Assembly: GCA_020747015.1 (NCBI GenBank)
Contig: JAGTJM010000034.1
Span: 186,001 to 250,000 of the forward strand
Direction: 5' to 3'
Source of the DNA: Pyrenochaeta sp. MPI-SDFR-AT-0127
Lineage: Eukaryota > Ascomycota > Dothideomycetes > Pleosporales > Cucurbitariaceae
Length of the DNA: 64,000 nucleotides
Part shown: one piece after another, positions 30,852-42,350 of the stretch
Layout of the letters: each line of letters begins with the position of its first letter
Numbering within the stretch: position 1 is the stretch's first letter
Notes under the pieces: model-generated
Databases searched by the model: none
The model's input: the letters and a program-made list of their open reading frames with translations, nothing else
Told to the model about the DNA's origin: nothing
Program-made: the position numbers and the translations under genes

Positions 30852-33800
30852 ATGGGCTCACGCCTCGAGAAGAACTCTGAAGCCACGCGAAAGAGGATCG
30901 CGAATCACGTTTACGATGGTGGTGAAGAGGGCGACGAGTATGGGGGATCCCGATTCAACGGCTTCGCAGACTACTTCAAGAATAAGAAGATAAAGCTGCA
31001 AAACTTGGACGCGGAACTACGATTGCAGGCCGAGAAGCCCCAACTCTTCAAAGGGATTGTGGCGCATGTAACCGGCTACACACAACCCTCTTTGAATGAC
31101 CTACACAAGCTTATTGTCCAACATGGCGGCGGTTTCATGCAGTACCTGGACGGCAAGACGACGGTGACGCACATAATAGCGAGCAGTCTGACACCCAAAA
31201 AGGCTGTGGAATTCAAGAGGTACCGCATTGTGAAGCCGGCGTGGGTAGTGGATAGCGTAGCAGCTGGGAAATTGCTGCCTTGGAATGGGTATCGCGTGAT
31301 AGATGAGGGCGATAGGCAGAATGTGCTAGGATTCGACAAGGGCAAGATCACGAGCCAGGCCAATGTAAAGACGAGAGGATATCGGGACCAGACAGATGCC
31401 AGTTGGTACACCAGCCAGCTGAAAGGCAGCCAGTCGGTTCCAGCTAGCACTCCAACACCCAGTAGCTCAATACGCTCGCGGTTCACAGGACGACGGCTGC
31501 CTACGCCAGAGGATGCCATTGAAGATGTGCCGCCCTCGCATCAGCCTGAGTCCGCTGCTCCTCGCCGGGAAGGCGAGTCAAGCAGGGTCGAGAAGATTGT
31601 CACACCCCCAAAGACGAGCCCTTTGCTTGCCCCTCAGGAGCCGCGAGAGTACACAGATGTTGGCGGAGTATTTGACGAACACGACAGCCTTTACGCTGCA
31701 GCTAGCCCTCAACCAGCGCAGCTTGACAACTTTGAGAATACAACCGACCAGCCTGATGCGCAATCTGCGTCAAAAGGCCCCAAAGAGTTGTCAGCCGAAG
31801 AACATAACAAGATACTCCTCAGTGATCCGCAGGTCAGAAAGTCCACAGCTGTGGACCCCAACTTCCTCGAGCAATACTATCGCGAATCCCGTCTACACCA
31901 TCTGTCAACCTGGAAGGCAGACCTCAAGTCTCAGCTTCAAGCCATGGCCAGCGAAAAGTCCGCGACGCAGAGAGCAAACCAGAAGCGACCACCGGGGGCG
32001 CGACGGTACGTTCTCCATGTGGACTACGACAGCTTCTTTGCTGCAGTCAGCTTGAAGAAGAATCCAGAATTCAAGGACAAGCCAGCTGTGGTAGCACACG
32101 GGCAAGGAAGTGGATCTGAGATTGCGAGCTGCAATTATCCCGCACGCGAATACGGCGTCAAGAATGGCATGTGGATGAAGCGGGCTCTAGAGCTCTGTCC
32201 AAATCTAAAGATTCTTCCGTATGACTTTCCCGCGTACGAAGAGGCGAGCCGAGCCTTCTACGACGTAATCCTCGCGACCGGAGGGATTGTGCAGAGCGTC
32301 AGCATTGACGAGGTGTTGGTCGATATTTCGACTCTGTGCATTGCGCCCGGTGGAGGCGATGGCCGTAAGATGGACGAAGGTAGCATCTACAGGGAGCAAG
32401 CCAAGGCTGACGAGATTGCATACAATTTGCGAGAGCAAGTCAAAGCAAAGACCGACTGCAATGTATCCGTTGGGATTGGAAGTAATATCCTGTTGGCTAA
32501 AGTTGCCCTGAGAAAGGCAAAGCCTGCTGGCCAGTATCAGATCAAGCCGGAGGAAGTACTCGACTTTATTGGATCGCTACATGCGCAAGATTTGCCCACT
32601 GTAGCATGGTCAATTGGTGGAAAGTTAGAGGACATCGGTGTCAAGTATGTCAAAGACATCCGTGAGCTGTCGAAAGAGAAACTGGTGCAGACGCTTGGGC
32701 CTAAGACGGGCGAGAAGTTATACGAGTACTCGAGAGGCATCGACCGTCAAGAAGTGGGCGAGCAAGTAGTGCGCAAGTCTGTGTCTGCCGAGGTGAACTG
32801 GGGAATCCGCTTCGAGAATCAAGAGCAGGCCGATGAGTTTGTTACAAATTTGTGCGGCGAGTTGCAGAACCGGCTGGTGAAAGAAAAGGTGAAAGGCAAA
32901 CAATTTACAATGAAGATCATGCGGCGGTCCCCGGACGCCCCTCTCGACCCGCCAAAGCATCTGGGACACGGGAAGTGTGATACGTATAATAAGAGCTTGG
33001 TTCTTGGGGTGGCAACCAATTCGAAAGATGTCCTGGCTAAGGAAGCCTTGAGCATATTACGAGGCTTTAGCTTCATCACGCCAGGAGAGCTTCGTGGAAT
33101 TGGACTACAGATGACGAAGCTCGAGCCTATGAAGAATGCTACGGATGGCACCGTAGAGAGCTCACAACGTCGACTCCAATTCAAGGTTGGGCATGCAGAA
33201 CCTGCTAGCACCCGTAAAGTGCCAGCGACTGTCGATGATCCCATTCAAGATGAACCAGAGACCCCCAAGAAACCAAGGGCAACCGACGAACACATTGGGT
33301 TTGGGGCACAGGATCTGAATCATCTGACGCCCTCTCGACGGCCCCTAAACACCCTAGGTACGCAGTTTATTATGCCGACGCAAGTCGACCCCAAGGTACT
33401 GGCGGAATTGCCAGACGATATTCGATCGAAGTTACAGCGACAAATGCGCCAGTCCTCACCAACGCCAGCGGCCAAGACTGCGAAAGGCATACCCTTTCCC
33501 ATGACAGCCTTACCAGCGCAGTCCCAACTTGACCCTGAGATTCTTGCGGCACTTCCAGCAGAGGTTCGTGCTGAGGTGCTCGCCCAGTATGCAGCTAGTG
33601 CCATGCCCTCATCGCCGTCTCGACGAGCGAGACATGACCAGACGTTGCTACCGCAGTCACCCCGCAAAAACCGCATTATTGGGATTCCCGCCAAGAAGAC
33701 TATTGTACCGGTGAAGCGGGGAAGGGGACGCCCTCCACGATCGGCCATGCTCGCTGCAGCAGCTCAGACAAGTTCAGTAAGCAAGACAGGCAAGACGCTT

Positions 33801-34430
33801 ATGCAGGCGAGTTTCATCTCCCTCAAGAACCCAGCTAGGGAGGGCAGAAGCCGAGAAGCATCTGCTGGTCCTGATTTCCCTGCTGATACTATGGCTGAGC
33901 CTGCTGGGCCTGCCAAGAAGGGGAAGAATGACGATGAACTTGATCCCGACTTCCTTTCTGCATTGCCTGAAGCGATTCGTAAAGAAGTCATTGAAGAACA
34001 CAAGCGCAATAAACTGCAGGCCTTCCGTCTGGCTGTTACCCGCAAAGCCAAAGCCGCACCACCTGTACAAGCCCCTCGTCCTGCGCAGAAGATCAAAGTG
34101 CCACGACCGCCAAAGCCGACATTTACGACGCAGAAACTGTCCAAGGCCAAGGACTTGAGAGTTGCGATGAGAGAGTGGGTTCGCGAATTCGCAGACGAAG
34201 GGCCATACAGCGAGGACGTAGGAGCATTAGTGAAGTATCTGAAAAAAGTCGTGTGTGAAGAGAGGGACCTAGCAAAAGCCGTGGGTGTAGTGAAATGGGT
34301 GGACTTTGTTGTTGGAGACACGACTAACGATGCCAATGCTGAGAAATGGAATGATGCTATGATTATGATGAAGAAGGGAGTTACTGCTGCTGCGCGGGAG
34401 AGGGGCATGGGCGCCGTGTCTTTCAATTAA
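30852..34430 (+). CDS. REV1: Deoxycytidyl transferase / translesion polymerase Rev1
   Basis: This is an intronless gene of 1192 residues. Rev1 is the Y-family polymerase that inserts dCMP opposite lesions and scaffolds other translesion polymerases. The order is: a BRCT domain near residues 64-150 (LFKGIVAHVTGYTQPSLNDL to WVVDSVAAGKLLPW); a Ser/Pro-rich linker; the polymerase core from about residue 387 with the metal ligand D391 in HVDYDSFFAAV and the SIDE motif at 484-487; finger and little-finger regions to about 770; then three ubiquitin-binding motifs with a D-P-x-x-L/F-x-x-LP core beginning at residues 846, 894 and 1031. The C-terminal helical domain (about 1100-1190), which binds Rev7 and partner polymerases, is intact. 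All catalytic acids appear present. Confidence 0.96.
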   Translation: MGSRLEKNSEATRKRIANHVYDGGEEGDEYGGSRFNGFADYFKNKKIKLQNLDAELRLQAEKPQLFKGIVAHVTGYTQPSLNDLHKLIVQHGGGFMQYLDGKTTVTHIIASSLTPKKAVEFKRYRIVKPAWVVDSVAAGKLLPWNGYRVIDEGDRQNVLGFDKGKITSQANVKTRGYRDQTDASWYTSQLKGSQSVPASTPTPSSSIRSRFTGRRLPTPEDAIEDVPPSHQPESAAPRREGESSRVEKIVTPPKTSPLLAPQEPREYTDVGGVFDEHDSLYAAASPQPAQLDNFENTTDQPDAQSASKGPKELSAEEHNKILLSDPQVRKSTAVDPNFLEQYYRESRLHHLSTWKADLKSQLQAMASEKSATQRANQKRPPGARRYVLHVDYDSFFAAVSLKKNPEFKDKPAVVAHGQGSGSEIASCNYPAREYGVKNGMWMKRALELCPNLKILPYDFPAYEEASRAFYDVILATGGIVQSVSIDEVLVDISTLCIAPGGGDGRKMDEGSIYREQAKADEIAYNLREQVKAKTDCNVSVGIGSNILLAKVALRKAKPAGQYQIKPEEVLDFIGSLHAQDLPTVAWSIGGKLEDIGVKYVKDIRELSKEKLVQTLGPKTGEKLYEYSRGIDRQEVGEQVVRKSVSAEVNWGIRFENQEQADEFVTNLCGELQNRLVKEKVKGKQFTMKIMRRSPDAPLDPPKHLGHGKCDTYNKSLVLGVATNSKDVLAKEALSILRGFSFITPGELRGIGLQMTKLEPMKNATDGTVESSQRRLQFKVGHAEPASTRKVPATVDDPIQDEPETPKKPRATDEHIGFGAQDLNHLTPSRRPLNTLGTQFIMPTQVDPKVLAELPDDIRSKLQRQMRQSSPTPAAKTAKGIPFPMTALPAQSQLDPEILAALPAEVRAEVLAQYAASAMPSSPSRRARHDQTLLPQSPRKNRIIGIPAKKTIVPVKRGRGRPPRSAMLAAAAQTSSVSKTGKTLMQASFISLKNPAREGRSREASAGPDFPADTMAEPAGPAKKGKNDDELDPDFLSALPEAIRKEVIEEHKRNKLQAFRLAVTRKAKAAPPVQAPRPAQKIKVPRPPKPTFTTQKLSKAKDLRVAMREWVREFADEGPYSEDVGALVKYLKKVVCEERDLAKAVGVVKWVDFVVGDTTNDANAEKWNDAMIMMKKGVTAAARERGMGAVSFN

Positions 34431-34783
34431 TCTGCGTGTAAGATATATGTTGCATGGTATGGCGTTGATATGGGGTAGATACCACGACCGTCTGTTAGGT
34501 TCATCGGGAAAGATGTATTCTTGTTTCATTTCAATAGAGATAGTATTAATCATTATGCACATTATGAAACCAAACCAACCAATGCGCCTTCCGGTGTATC
34601 CGAGTTCCTACCTGGGAGATGTCGGGGGGGTATCTGTAGTGGGGGTATATCGTGTATCGTGGGTATAGGTAAGGGTATCTGTTCGTATTCGATCAATCTT
34701 GGATGCAATGTCCTTGCAAACGCCAAAACATGGACCGAAAAGGGGATCAAAGTGTATGTGGACACTGTGGATCATGCACATTT
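34431..34783. other. Convergent intergenic region
   Basis: This lies between the 3' ends of REV1 and the Yippee-like gene. It contains G-rich runs near 34620-34660 but no coding signal. Confidence 0.5.
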
Positions 34784-35479
34784 CTAGTCGTTACGACTAA
34801 ACGTCTTATTCTTCCGTCGTCGTCTTGCGAGTTGAGGACTCCATATCCCGCTGAAGAGATCCTCGCATTCATCCTCGTCTTGGGAATCAAACTGAATGTC
34901 TTCGTCTCTCGTCTGCACTCGGCTGGTATTATCCTCTTCTTCTTCTAGTCCATCATCCCACTCTGCGCCTTTGACCACGCGCTTCGTCTCGAGGATGAAT
35001 TTGCCGACTTTGTACTTCTGCGCGTCTTCGGCGGCATCGACGTACTTCCAGCCCAACACGCATCCACAGCTGCGACACGAAATGTCAGAAACAGTGTGTG
35101 CGCCTGTGACGAGCTGCCGTGGCACGGGTTTATGTGTAAATGTGTTTGGCAGGTCGCCCTTTGTCCAGCCCGTAGTTGACAATTCTCCGCCAGGGAGAAG
35201 CGTGTCTGGGGGCGGTGGAGCGACTAGGTATGCCCGTCCGTGTCTGCCGGTGAAGCCTTTGCTGATGATGGACGATGTGGGGATCAAGTCGGTGAGGCAC
35301 TTTTGGCAGCGAAGGTGTGATATGGGCCGGCTGGAGAGGAAGGAGGTGGGCTGCGGTGGAGAGGAGGATGGTGAGCTTGTCGAGGCGGTCGAGGTTGAGA
35401 TTGTGGAGCTTCGACGTCGACGAAAGGGGATGCTAGGGAGGAGGTAGAGAGGGAAAGGTGTTGTTGGTGTGGTCAGCAT
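34784..35479 (-). CDS. Yippee-like zinc-binding protein
   Basis: This is a single exon of 231 residues. Residues 1-55 are Ser/Thr/Pro-rich and low complexity. The Yippee fold follows: LRCQKCLTDLIPTSSIISKG gives the first Cys pair, GRAYLV follows, and a second Cys pair lies in ISCRSCGCVLGWKYVDA, then QKYKVGKFILE. These are the family's two C-x2-C zinc ligand pairs. Yippee proteins are small conserved proteins related in fold to cereblon and Mis18 domains; they act at centrosomes and in GID-type ligases in animals, but fungal members are little studied. The insert between the two Cys pairs is longer than in the minimal 110-residue Yippee. The C-terminal tail is acidic then basic. Confidence 0.85.
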   Translation of the reverse strand: MLTTPTTPFPLYLLPSIPFRRRRSSTISTSTASTSSPSSSPPQPTSFLSSRPISHLRCQKCLTDLIPTSSIISKGFTGRHGRAYLVAPPPPDTLLPGGELSTTGWTKGDLPNTFTHKPVPRQLVTGAHTVSDISCRSCGCVLGWKYVDAAEDAQKYKVGKFILETKRVVKGAEWDDGLEEEEDNTSRVQTRDEDIQFDSQDEDECEDLFSGIWSPQLARRRRKNKTFSRND

Positions 35480-37036
35480 GGTATAATGGTATTAAGTTCG
35501 TGATCTGAAGGGCGGGAGAGGCCGGCAGCGTGTCTGTACGAGTCCTCTCTTCTGTATGCTTGTTTATAAAGTCTGGAGAAGGCAGACGAATAAATGACTG
35601 TTTTCTCGGCCTGGAACGTTCTTTATTATCCAAATAACACCAAGACGCGTCGTTTATACGTGATTAACTTCTGTGAGCCTGTCTGTATGAACATCCGGAT
35701 AATGGGAGGGCTCCGCGGGACCCCGCTTTGTGCAGGCCTTGTCGAATTACAGCGGTATTTACGAGTAGGAAAGCAACTCTCCAGGAGTGCTGAATGCGTC
35801 GTCAAACGTGAAATAGTGCACAAAGCACTTCACGAGGCCGGCCCTCGCTATGCGTTGCAGCAACAGTGCGGATGACGTGAACGGGTATGCGGATCTCGCG
35901 ATAAGCTATCGATAACGGACAGTTCCCCGCAGCTTGCAGCATGCACCTCCAGCCTTGACGTTTGACAGCTTGGAACTGTATGCGGTCCGGAGTCGTGTTG
36001 AAGAGGCAAGTGTTTTAAAAGCTGAGAGAGAAGTAAAGGCGACAGATACTGCTGCAGCACAGTTTTGCAATCTCTTGCCAGATCACGAGATCACTGACGA
36101 GATCATGCGCCAGACGCGATGCCAGCGCATGACCTGATGCAGACAAATACTGCCGTAATCGCATTAACCTGTAAAAGATGTCGCCTTGCTGGGATAGAAC
36201 CAGGCTGAAACGCGGTCAAATCTGCACCAGGCCGCATTGCCGGCACACCTACTACTCGCTGCTGTCCTCGTTGGGCTAGAATGGGACTCGTGACGTATAC
36301 GAGCGAATGAGGACTTGACAACCATTCTAATACGTTCGGGGCTTTCAAAGTCACATGAGATCTCGATTGTCCATCCTGTAATGATCATGAATTGAGACGG
36401 TAGGCCAGTTCGTCACCATCTACCGTCTCCAATCCAATCTTCAGCAACCTGTCCACCTCATAGGTATGCTTCGAAAATTCATACGGATAGTGCCGTGTGA
36501 ATATGGTGCTGCTACCCAGCCAGCCTGTCCAAGACCAGCTGGAAAAGTCGTCCTCCGTCGCGAGGGAACATCATGACACCAACACAGCGATGCCATTGGG
36601 CGCTCGATAATGCATTCTTGTGCGCACCGAAACGGGACACCCCAGCAGTGATACACTGGGTACTGTGCGTATTGGGAGCCTCTGCACACAATAGATTCCA
36701 CTACATCTAAGCTTGTGCTGCAAGAAGCAATACGCTCTTACGGCATTTAACAATTGCTTCTATCGCCTGCCATTTCTACTTTCCTTCAGTGTTCGATCAA
36801 TAAGTTACAGTTTACCAGTCTACCATTCGCAACTTCCTAATCGTCTTCGCTTCTCCCTTCGTACGCGTGCTACTTCTTTCTCTTCCTGCATTGTCCTGTT
36901 CTTGAGGGAATTACCGACGAGTCCAACATCGACCAGGCTTGCTGTCAAATCACCCGTTGATCATCAATTGATCTGCCACTATTGCTACCCCACCCAGCCG
37001 TATCTTAGATTGTTCCCCACCCGAGCTGCCTCGATA
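35480..37036. other. Divergent intergenic region / kinase leader
   Basis: About 1.5 kb between the Yippee-like gene (minus) and the NDR kinase (plus). The kinase frame is open upstream to an ATG at 36713, but this part reads as a leader rich in pyrimidines. A Cys-containing minus-strand ORF at 36441-36701 has no recognisable feature. Confidence 0.45.
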
Positions 37037-40000
37037 ATGTCTCTTGTTTCCGTAAGAAAGAGAAAGGATTTCCACAATCCACTCTTCGTTCCCCGTAACA
37101 AGGGCAAAATTCGCGTCGTCGAGAGGCCTACCGAAACTCCAGCCAGTACCTCAGTAAAGCCCCTTCATGCGCGTGCTGGACTGCCAGGAAGCCGGACTTT
37201 CGATAACCTCCGACGAGGGAGCATCAGGATCTTTTCTATTCTTCGCAACGGTAAGAGTATGTCCAAATTGAGTCTCAGCTGTATGATATGTTTTCTGACT
37301 GACCTTCCAGGCTCCGCTCCCAATTCTGGACAGCCTCCATCAGGTAGCAACGGCTCAGTCCGGAATTCATCTGATAGCACGCAACGCGCTGCTCCCGAAG
37401 AAACCCACGGCAAACCACCTTTACAACATACCGGCATTCCTAGTGCTCTTGCCACTTCACCTGACCTCACCCTAAACCACCATAGCTCATCAGTATTACA
37501 ACTTACCAATGCTACTGGATTTGATGGAGAGTCGGAGCCAATCCTCAGCATTACAAACCCTCATCCGCCAGCCTTGCACGCAAGCAGGTCAACGCCAGGA
37601 CTCTCTCGCCAACTCACTACCAAAATCTCGAGCGCATTCCAAAACAACGATACAGTGATTCACCGCCCTAAACTAATCTCAAGACCGACAGTTCAGGCAG
37701 CAGATTTGGAGCAGCATGCGGAAGACCATCGTGCTACGGCATTACCGCAACCTCCCATCAGTGACGTGCCATCTCTTCCCTCGAGCTTCCTTGGAAGCAG
37801 TAATGCCCCACCAAGCCAGTCTACCGCACCTACCTCACTTGTTTCTTCGGGCGCGCCTATATCTGCTGAAACTACACATCGGGCTCAGCAAGGGTTTCGC
37901 CGGGCTTCGACACGTGGTTCGCCTCCTCAGTTATGTGAGCCGACCACTGAGCCTATACCTCTACAATTTCTCGTCTTCCCACGTCAAGACGCTCCACGAC
38001 AATCACAGCCATCAATTGCTACTATCGAGAAGGCTGCAGCGGCAAAGGTATTCTTTGAGTCGCACTTCAATCAACTCCTGGGCACGAGTATATCACCAAG
38101 ATCTTTGCGCCGTCGACGAATGGAGCGCAAGATCTTTCCAATGGCTCTCACAAACGAACAGCGTCACCAGAAGAGACGTGAGTGGTACATTGCTGAAAGT
38201 AACCATCTGCGTCAAACACGTGTCATGAAGTCAAACACCTTGGCTCGGCAGACGATGAAAGGGGTGCACGCTTCGAACTATGACATTGTGAGAATTCTGG
38301 GCAAGGGCAGTTTTGGAGTCGTTCGGCTCGTTCGCGAGAAGAGTGAACATACAGGCAGCTTGCGAGAGGCTGAACATGTCATTGAATATGTGGACGGCTC
38401 GTCAATTCCCGGATGTCCAACGCCATTGCCACCCGCTCGCAATTCAAAACAAGTCTTTGCAATGAAGGTCATCAGAAAGTCTGACATGCTTCGCAGCAGC
38501 CAAGAAGGTCACTTGCGTGCTGAAAGAGACTTTCTGGTCGCGTCGGAGAATTCGCGGTGGGTTGTGCCGCTTGTTGCTGCATTCCAGGACAACAACAATC
38601 TCTACTTAGTAATGGAATACATGATGGGAGGCGACTTTTTAGGTTTGCTTCTTCGAGAAGACATCCTCGATGAGAACGTCGCAAGATGGTATCTCGCCGA
38701 GATGATACTGTGCATCGAGGAGGCACACAGAATGAACTGGATTCATCGAGACGTCAAGCCCGACAACTTCCTCATCACTGCTTCCGGTCATCTAAAGATA
38801 TCTGACTTTGGCCTCGCCTTCGACGGCCACTGGACCCACAATCAGACATACTACAATGAACAACGGTACAGTCTACTCCGGGACCTGGATCTACATGTCA
38901 CTGGCGATGCGCAGGATATTGAAGAGGAAAGGAGCCGAAAAGATGCGAAGAGGACGCTGAATGCTATTGATGGCAGCTCCATTGCCCTTGAGCGCCACGA
39001 AGGAAAGCAGGATGCAGCCAGTGGACCCATTATTGACTGGCTCAATCGCACACAAAAACGTCAATTTGCAAAGAGTGTCGTAGGTACGAGTCAATATATG
39101 GCGCCTGAGGTGATTAGAGGTGAGAGTTATGATGGTCGCTGTGACTGGTGGAGCATTGGAATCATCCTGTATGAGGTATGACATCGCATACTGCTTCCAA
39201 CTTCCTCGACTGACATCACTCAGTGTTTGTATGGCTGTACGCCATTCTTCTGTGATAATCGACAGGCTACAAAGGCACGCATTATGGTAAGGCTTTCACC
39301 TATAGCGTTGGCAAAGGCTAATGATGGCAGAATCACCGCCGATGGCTACGATTTCCGCCTGACCCACGCTACGCTCGTCCCAACATCGATCGCGTGGCTC
39401 TCATGCCAGTTTCTCAGAACGCCATCGACCTCATGATGAGGCTTCTTGAAGAAAGACAAGATCGACTGTCTGCAAAGCGCTATCGCGAAAACGATTGGGT
39501 TCTCCGCAACAAAATGGTTGGCGCTCGTTGTGTACGAAACCTGAACACTGCTGGTCATATTGTATTTCCAAACGACGCGGAAGATATTAAATCGCATCAG
39601 TTTTTTCGCAACATACAATGGTCAACGCTTCACATGACTCGTCCACCATTTGTGCCACGGGTACATGGCGGCCAGCCTATCACCAAGTATTTCGATGACG
39701 AGGCCGAGATCATGAGCGCGTCGGACCACCTCGACTCGTCGAGCTATGAGACCCCACAACAAGAAGGCCTGCAGATTCTTGGAGCTTCAAATCTTGTTGG
39801 GGAGGAAGAAAGGACGCCGACCCCTGGATCAAGTCTGAGGAAGCATAATGTATCAATCGCCACTCATGAGCAGGTCTACAAGTCGATCCAAAAGATCAGG
39901 CGACGCAGGAAGGAGAAGAAGAGACCGCGCGATAAGCTACTTCGAGATCCACAGGTCGGACGCACTGTTCTGGAGATCCGGAAAAAGGGTGCATTTGTGG

Positions 40001-40107
40001 GCTATACATATCGCCGGCCCACCTTCTCACTACTTGACCTGGAGGAGCGGATTGCCACTGCGAGGCCGCAGCTCACAAGGGCAAGCATGGTAACCGTGAA
40101 TGCTTGA
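37037..40107 (+). CDS. AGC / NDR-family serine-threonine protein kinase
   Basis: Four exons, 37037-37250, 37311-39175, 39224-39286 and 39331-40107, with introns of 60, 48 and 44 nt, give 972 residues. The first 395 residues are Ser/Pro/Thr-rich and mostly disordered. The kinase domain starts at about residue 399 with ILGKGSFGVVRLV (Gly loop), then FAMKVIRKSDML (catalytic Lys), HRDVKPDN with Asp552, DFG at 570-572 and APE near 669. Between DFG and APE lies an insert of about 100 residues, a mark of NDR/LATS kinases but long even for them. After the domain come the AGC tail (NHRRWLRFPP) and a hydrophobic-motif-like FVGYTYRRPTF. The 60-nt first intron is stop-free and in frame. It is a relative of, but probably not identical to, Cbk1/Orb6/Cot1; the closest orthologue needs a tree. 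Confidence 0.9.
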
Positions 40108-40893
40108 GCTCATGCGTACAAATTTTCTTGGCGGTGGGGTCGACCCCATTCTCATTGCTTATTGTTAGTAAGAATCAATGCACAACTGCTTACTTGAAGA
40201 ATTTGTCTCCGGTATTGACATGACATCAAATTCTACGGTGTTCAAATTTTCAAGCTCCTCTACTACCACATAGATGTTACACATAATCACACAACGTTGT
40301 ATGATTATTCCACCGGTGAAGGTACTTTCACTCGTGTACTTCGGCATAGTATGCTGGCTCCCCATACTCTCTGTATTTGTTACCAAAGCACATGTATTGT
40401 ATTCTCTATTCAGAAATCCCAAAGAGCTTTTGTTAAATTGCTTACTTCTTGAGTTCTGGATTTACGCTGTGAAATTTCGAAGTCTGAAGAATGAAGCTGG
40501 GTAGAATTACGTATATGAAGGAAAATACTGTTTTTAAGATCTTGCTATATTTTGATTTTTCAAGTCGCACCGATTCCTGCGCGCATAAGGTCGAAATCGC
40601 TTACTGTAGCTACGGCGTGAAATAACTCTAAGGCTAGGCATGCGGATGTCGGAATTTTACACTTATTATACAAAACAGTTAAGCTCACTCATTTGGAGAA
40701 TAACAAAAGGGGAAGATAACTTGATTCGTTTGTTGATTTCAATCGTCCGCCAACTTCAAATTAATGATCTAGCAGGCCCCATATCTATTTCCCTGTTTCA
40801 TGCAATACACAGTCTCACTATGGCATCAAAGAAATTACAACTAATAATCGTTGGTCGTGTTTTTTGGTCTGCCAACCACAACCAAATCGGCTC
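40108..40893. other. Convergent intergenic region
   Basis: AT-rich stretch between the 3' ends of the kinase and paralogue A. It holds no supported gene. Confidence 0.5.
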
Positions 40894-41407
40894 TTATTTC
40901 TCAGGGATCTTGACCGGTCTAAAGTGATTTACGTCCAGCGTGATGGAATGGTCGTGGCTTTTCAGCCACTTCAACACAGCGGGAGACAACCCAAAGTGCT
41001 CCCCATGCTCATACAATGGGTCCGTCACAGCCAGGTAATGGTGGCCACCCGCAGAGACGAACCGTTCCTTACCCGCCATACCAATAGCCCAAACTTTGTC
41101 CAGCACCATCGACTTGCCGTCATCCGTTAATCGGTGTTTTTCAGGGTTCATCAGTTTATTGGCATCTTCGAAACATTTAAACTTGGTGTATTGTTTGAGA
41201 TCGGGGAATTTTTTCGGGGCCCGGGGAGTGTTGGATGGAAGACCGTGGCTATCGGCAGCCTGGGAAGACGAGTCCTAATAGCAGAGTCTTAGGTTAATTA
41301 ATTTGAAGCGAATGATTTCGAGTACGCACGCTGCTATCTACATTGTTAACGAATTCAGGGGCAGTCGCCCTCAAAGACGTAAAGTGTGAGAATTGATATC
41401 CACTCAT
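40894..41407 (-). CDS. Paralogue A of an unknown small-protein pair
   Basis: Exons 41330-41407 and 40894-41274, with a 55-nt intron (GTGCGT...TATTAG), give 152 residues. The C-terminal half is clearly related to the product of the gene at 42351-42856. Shared positions include LDKVWAIGMAGKERF against LDKTWAVGIAGTARF, a following His with a hydrophobic patch, and a closing LSPAVLKWLKSHD against LPQEILDWLLSKD. Both genes have one intron at a similar place near the 5' end and lie on the same strand 0.9 kb apart, so this is an old tandem duplication. No signal peptide, membrane span or known domain is seen. I do not recognise the family; cytoplasmic location is inferred from the lack of targeting signals. 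Confidence 0.75.
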
Positions 41408-42350
41408 CGTGTGCTTGTGAAATGGTATTTAGTTCGAGAGTTTCTATTGTTGTTAATGCATGGAGGAGATCAAGTTCATTTATGTATTTATAGATAGTGC
41501 TGATGACTCCGTTGGTGGGCTACAGAGTCAAGTTGCGTTCGCGACAGTGACGTGAGCAGGGTCCACCGATGTGAGTGTTTGTACTTCCTACCGCTTTGAT
41601 CATGGTGTTATGCACGTTTCTCTTCGTCAAACTTAACACTTGTTGGTGGTCATTGGGGCATCTTCAGGCGCGCTTCGAACACGAGTCCCATGCAGTCAAT
41701 GCTTATGATCACGAATCTGAGTCCGAACATGAAGCCGTCTTTCTGGCGATCATCGGTAATCCTGAATATTACCGCAAAACAAGTTCGTAGACTTATCAGG
41801 GTTCTATTCGAAATGTAATAGGCAGCTTCATGCACTAGTTAGGGGGGGTTCAGCATGACAGGAGGAAAGCTAGTCATCTAATCTTCCTGACCACTCTATG
41901 ACCATGCTCACAGCTTGTGAAGAGAAATTCGGTAGTTTGCAATCTTTTTTTGGGTGCTTCGGCGTCTTGAGACCTCATTCGCGCTGCTCTATGTTCAGTT
42001 GTATGTTCTCTGCCCCCAGAATGGGGCAAGCCTGAGCAGTGCAGCAAAATTTCATACGCAAGCATCCATGTCACATTTTAAAATGAACGACTCTAAACTA
42101 ACGCACAACTATTTGGTCGTGATCTGATTAAGTCACGGGGTTATAGAAATGGAAATAAGGTATTAAAAGCCCATTCAATTATCTAAATTAAAGAGTGACT
42201 CCTCAGACCTCAATGAAACTCTCACATCTACCAGTCCGCCTTTCGCCAAATTCCACAAAATACCCCAATCCCCTGACACTATCATTGCTCCTTTGAAATC
42301 ACTCTAGGTCACTGGTCAATGAGCGCATGTTCACCATGGCAATTGTACCC
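41408..42350. other. Spacer between the paralogues
   Basis: AT-rich spacer that must hold the promoter of paralogue A. Short ORFs only; no mobile element is recognised that would explain the duplication. Confidence 0.45.

Noticed and set aside
33764..34426. Minus-strand 220-codon ORF opposite REV1
   Set aside because: Shadow of the conserved REV1 C-terminal domain.
36441..36701. Cys-containing minus-strand ORF as a possible small effector
   Set aside because: No signal peptide and irregular Cys spacing.
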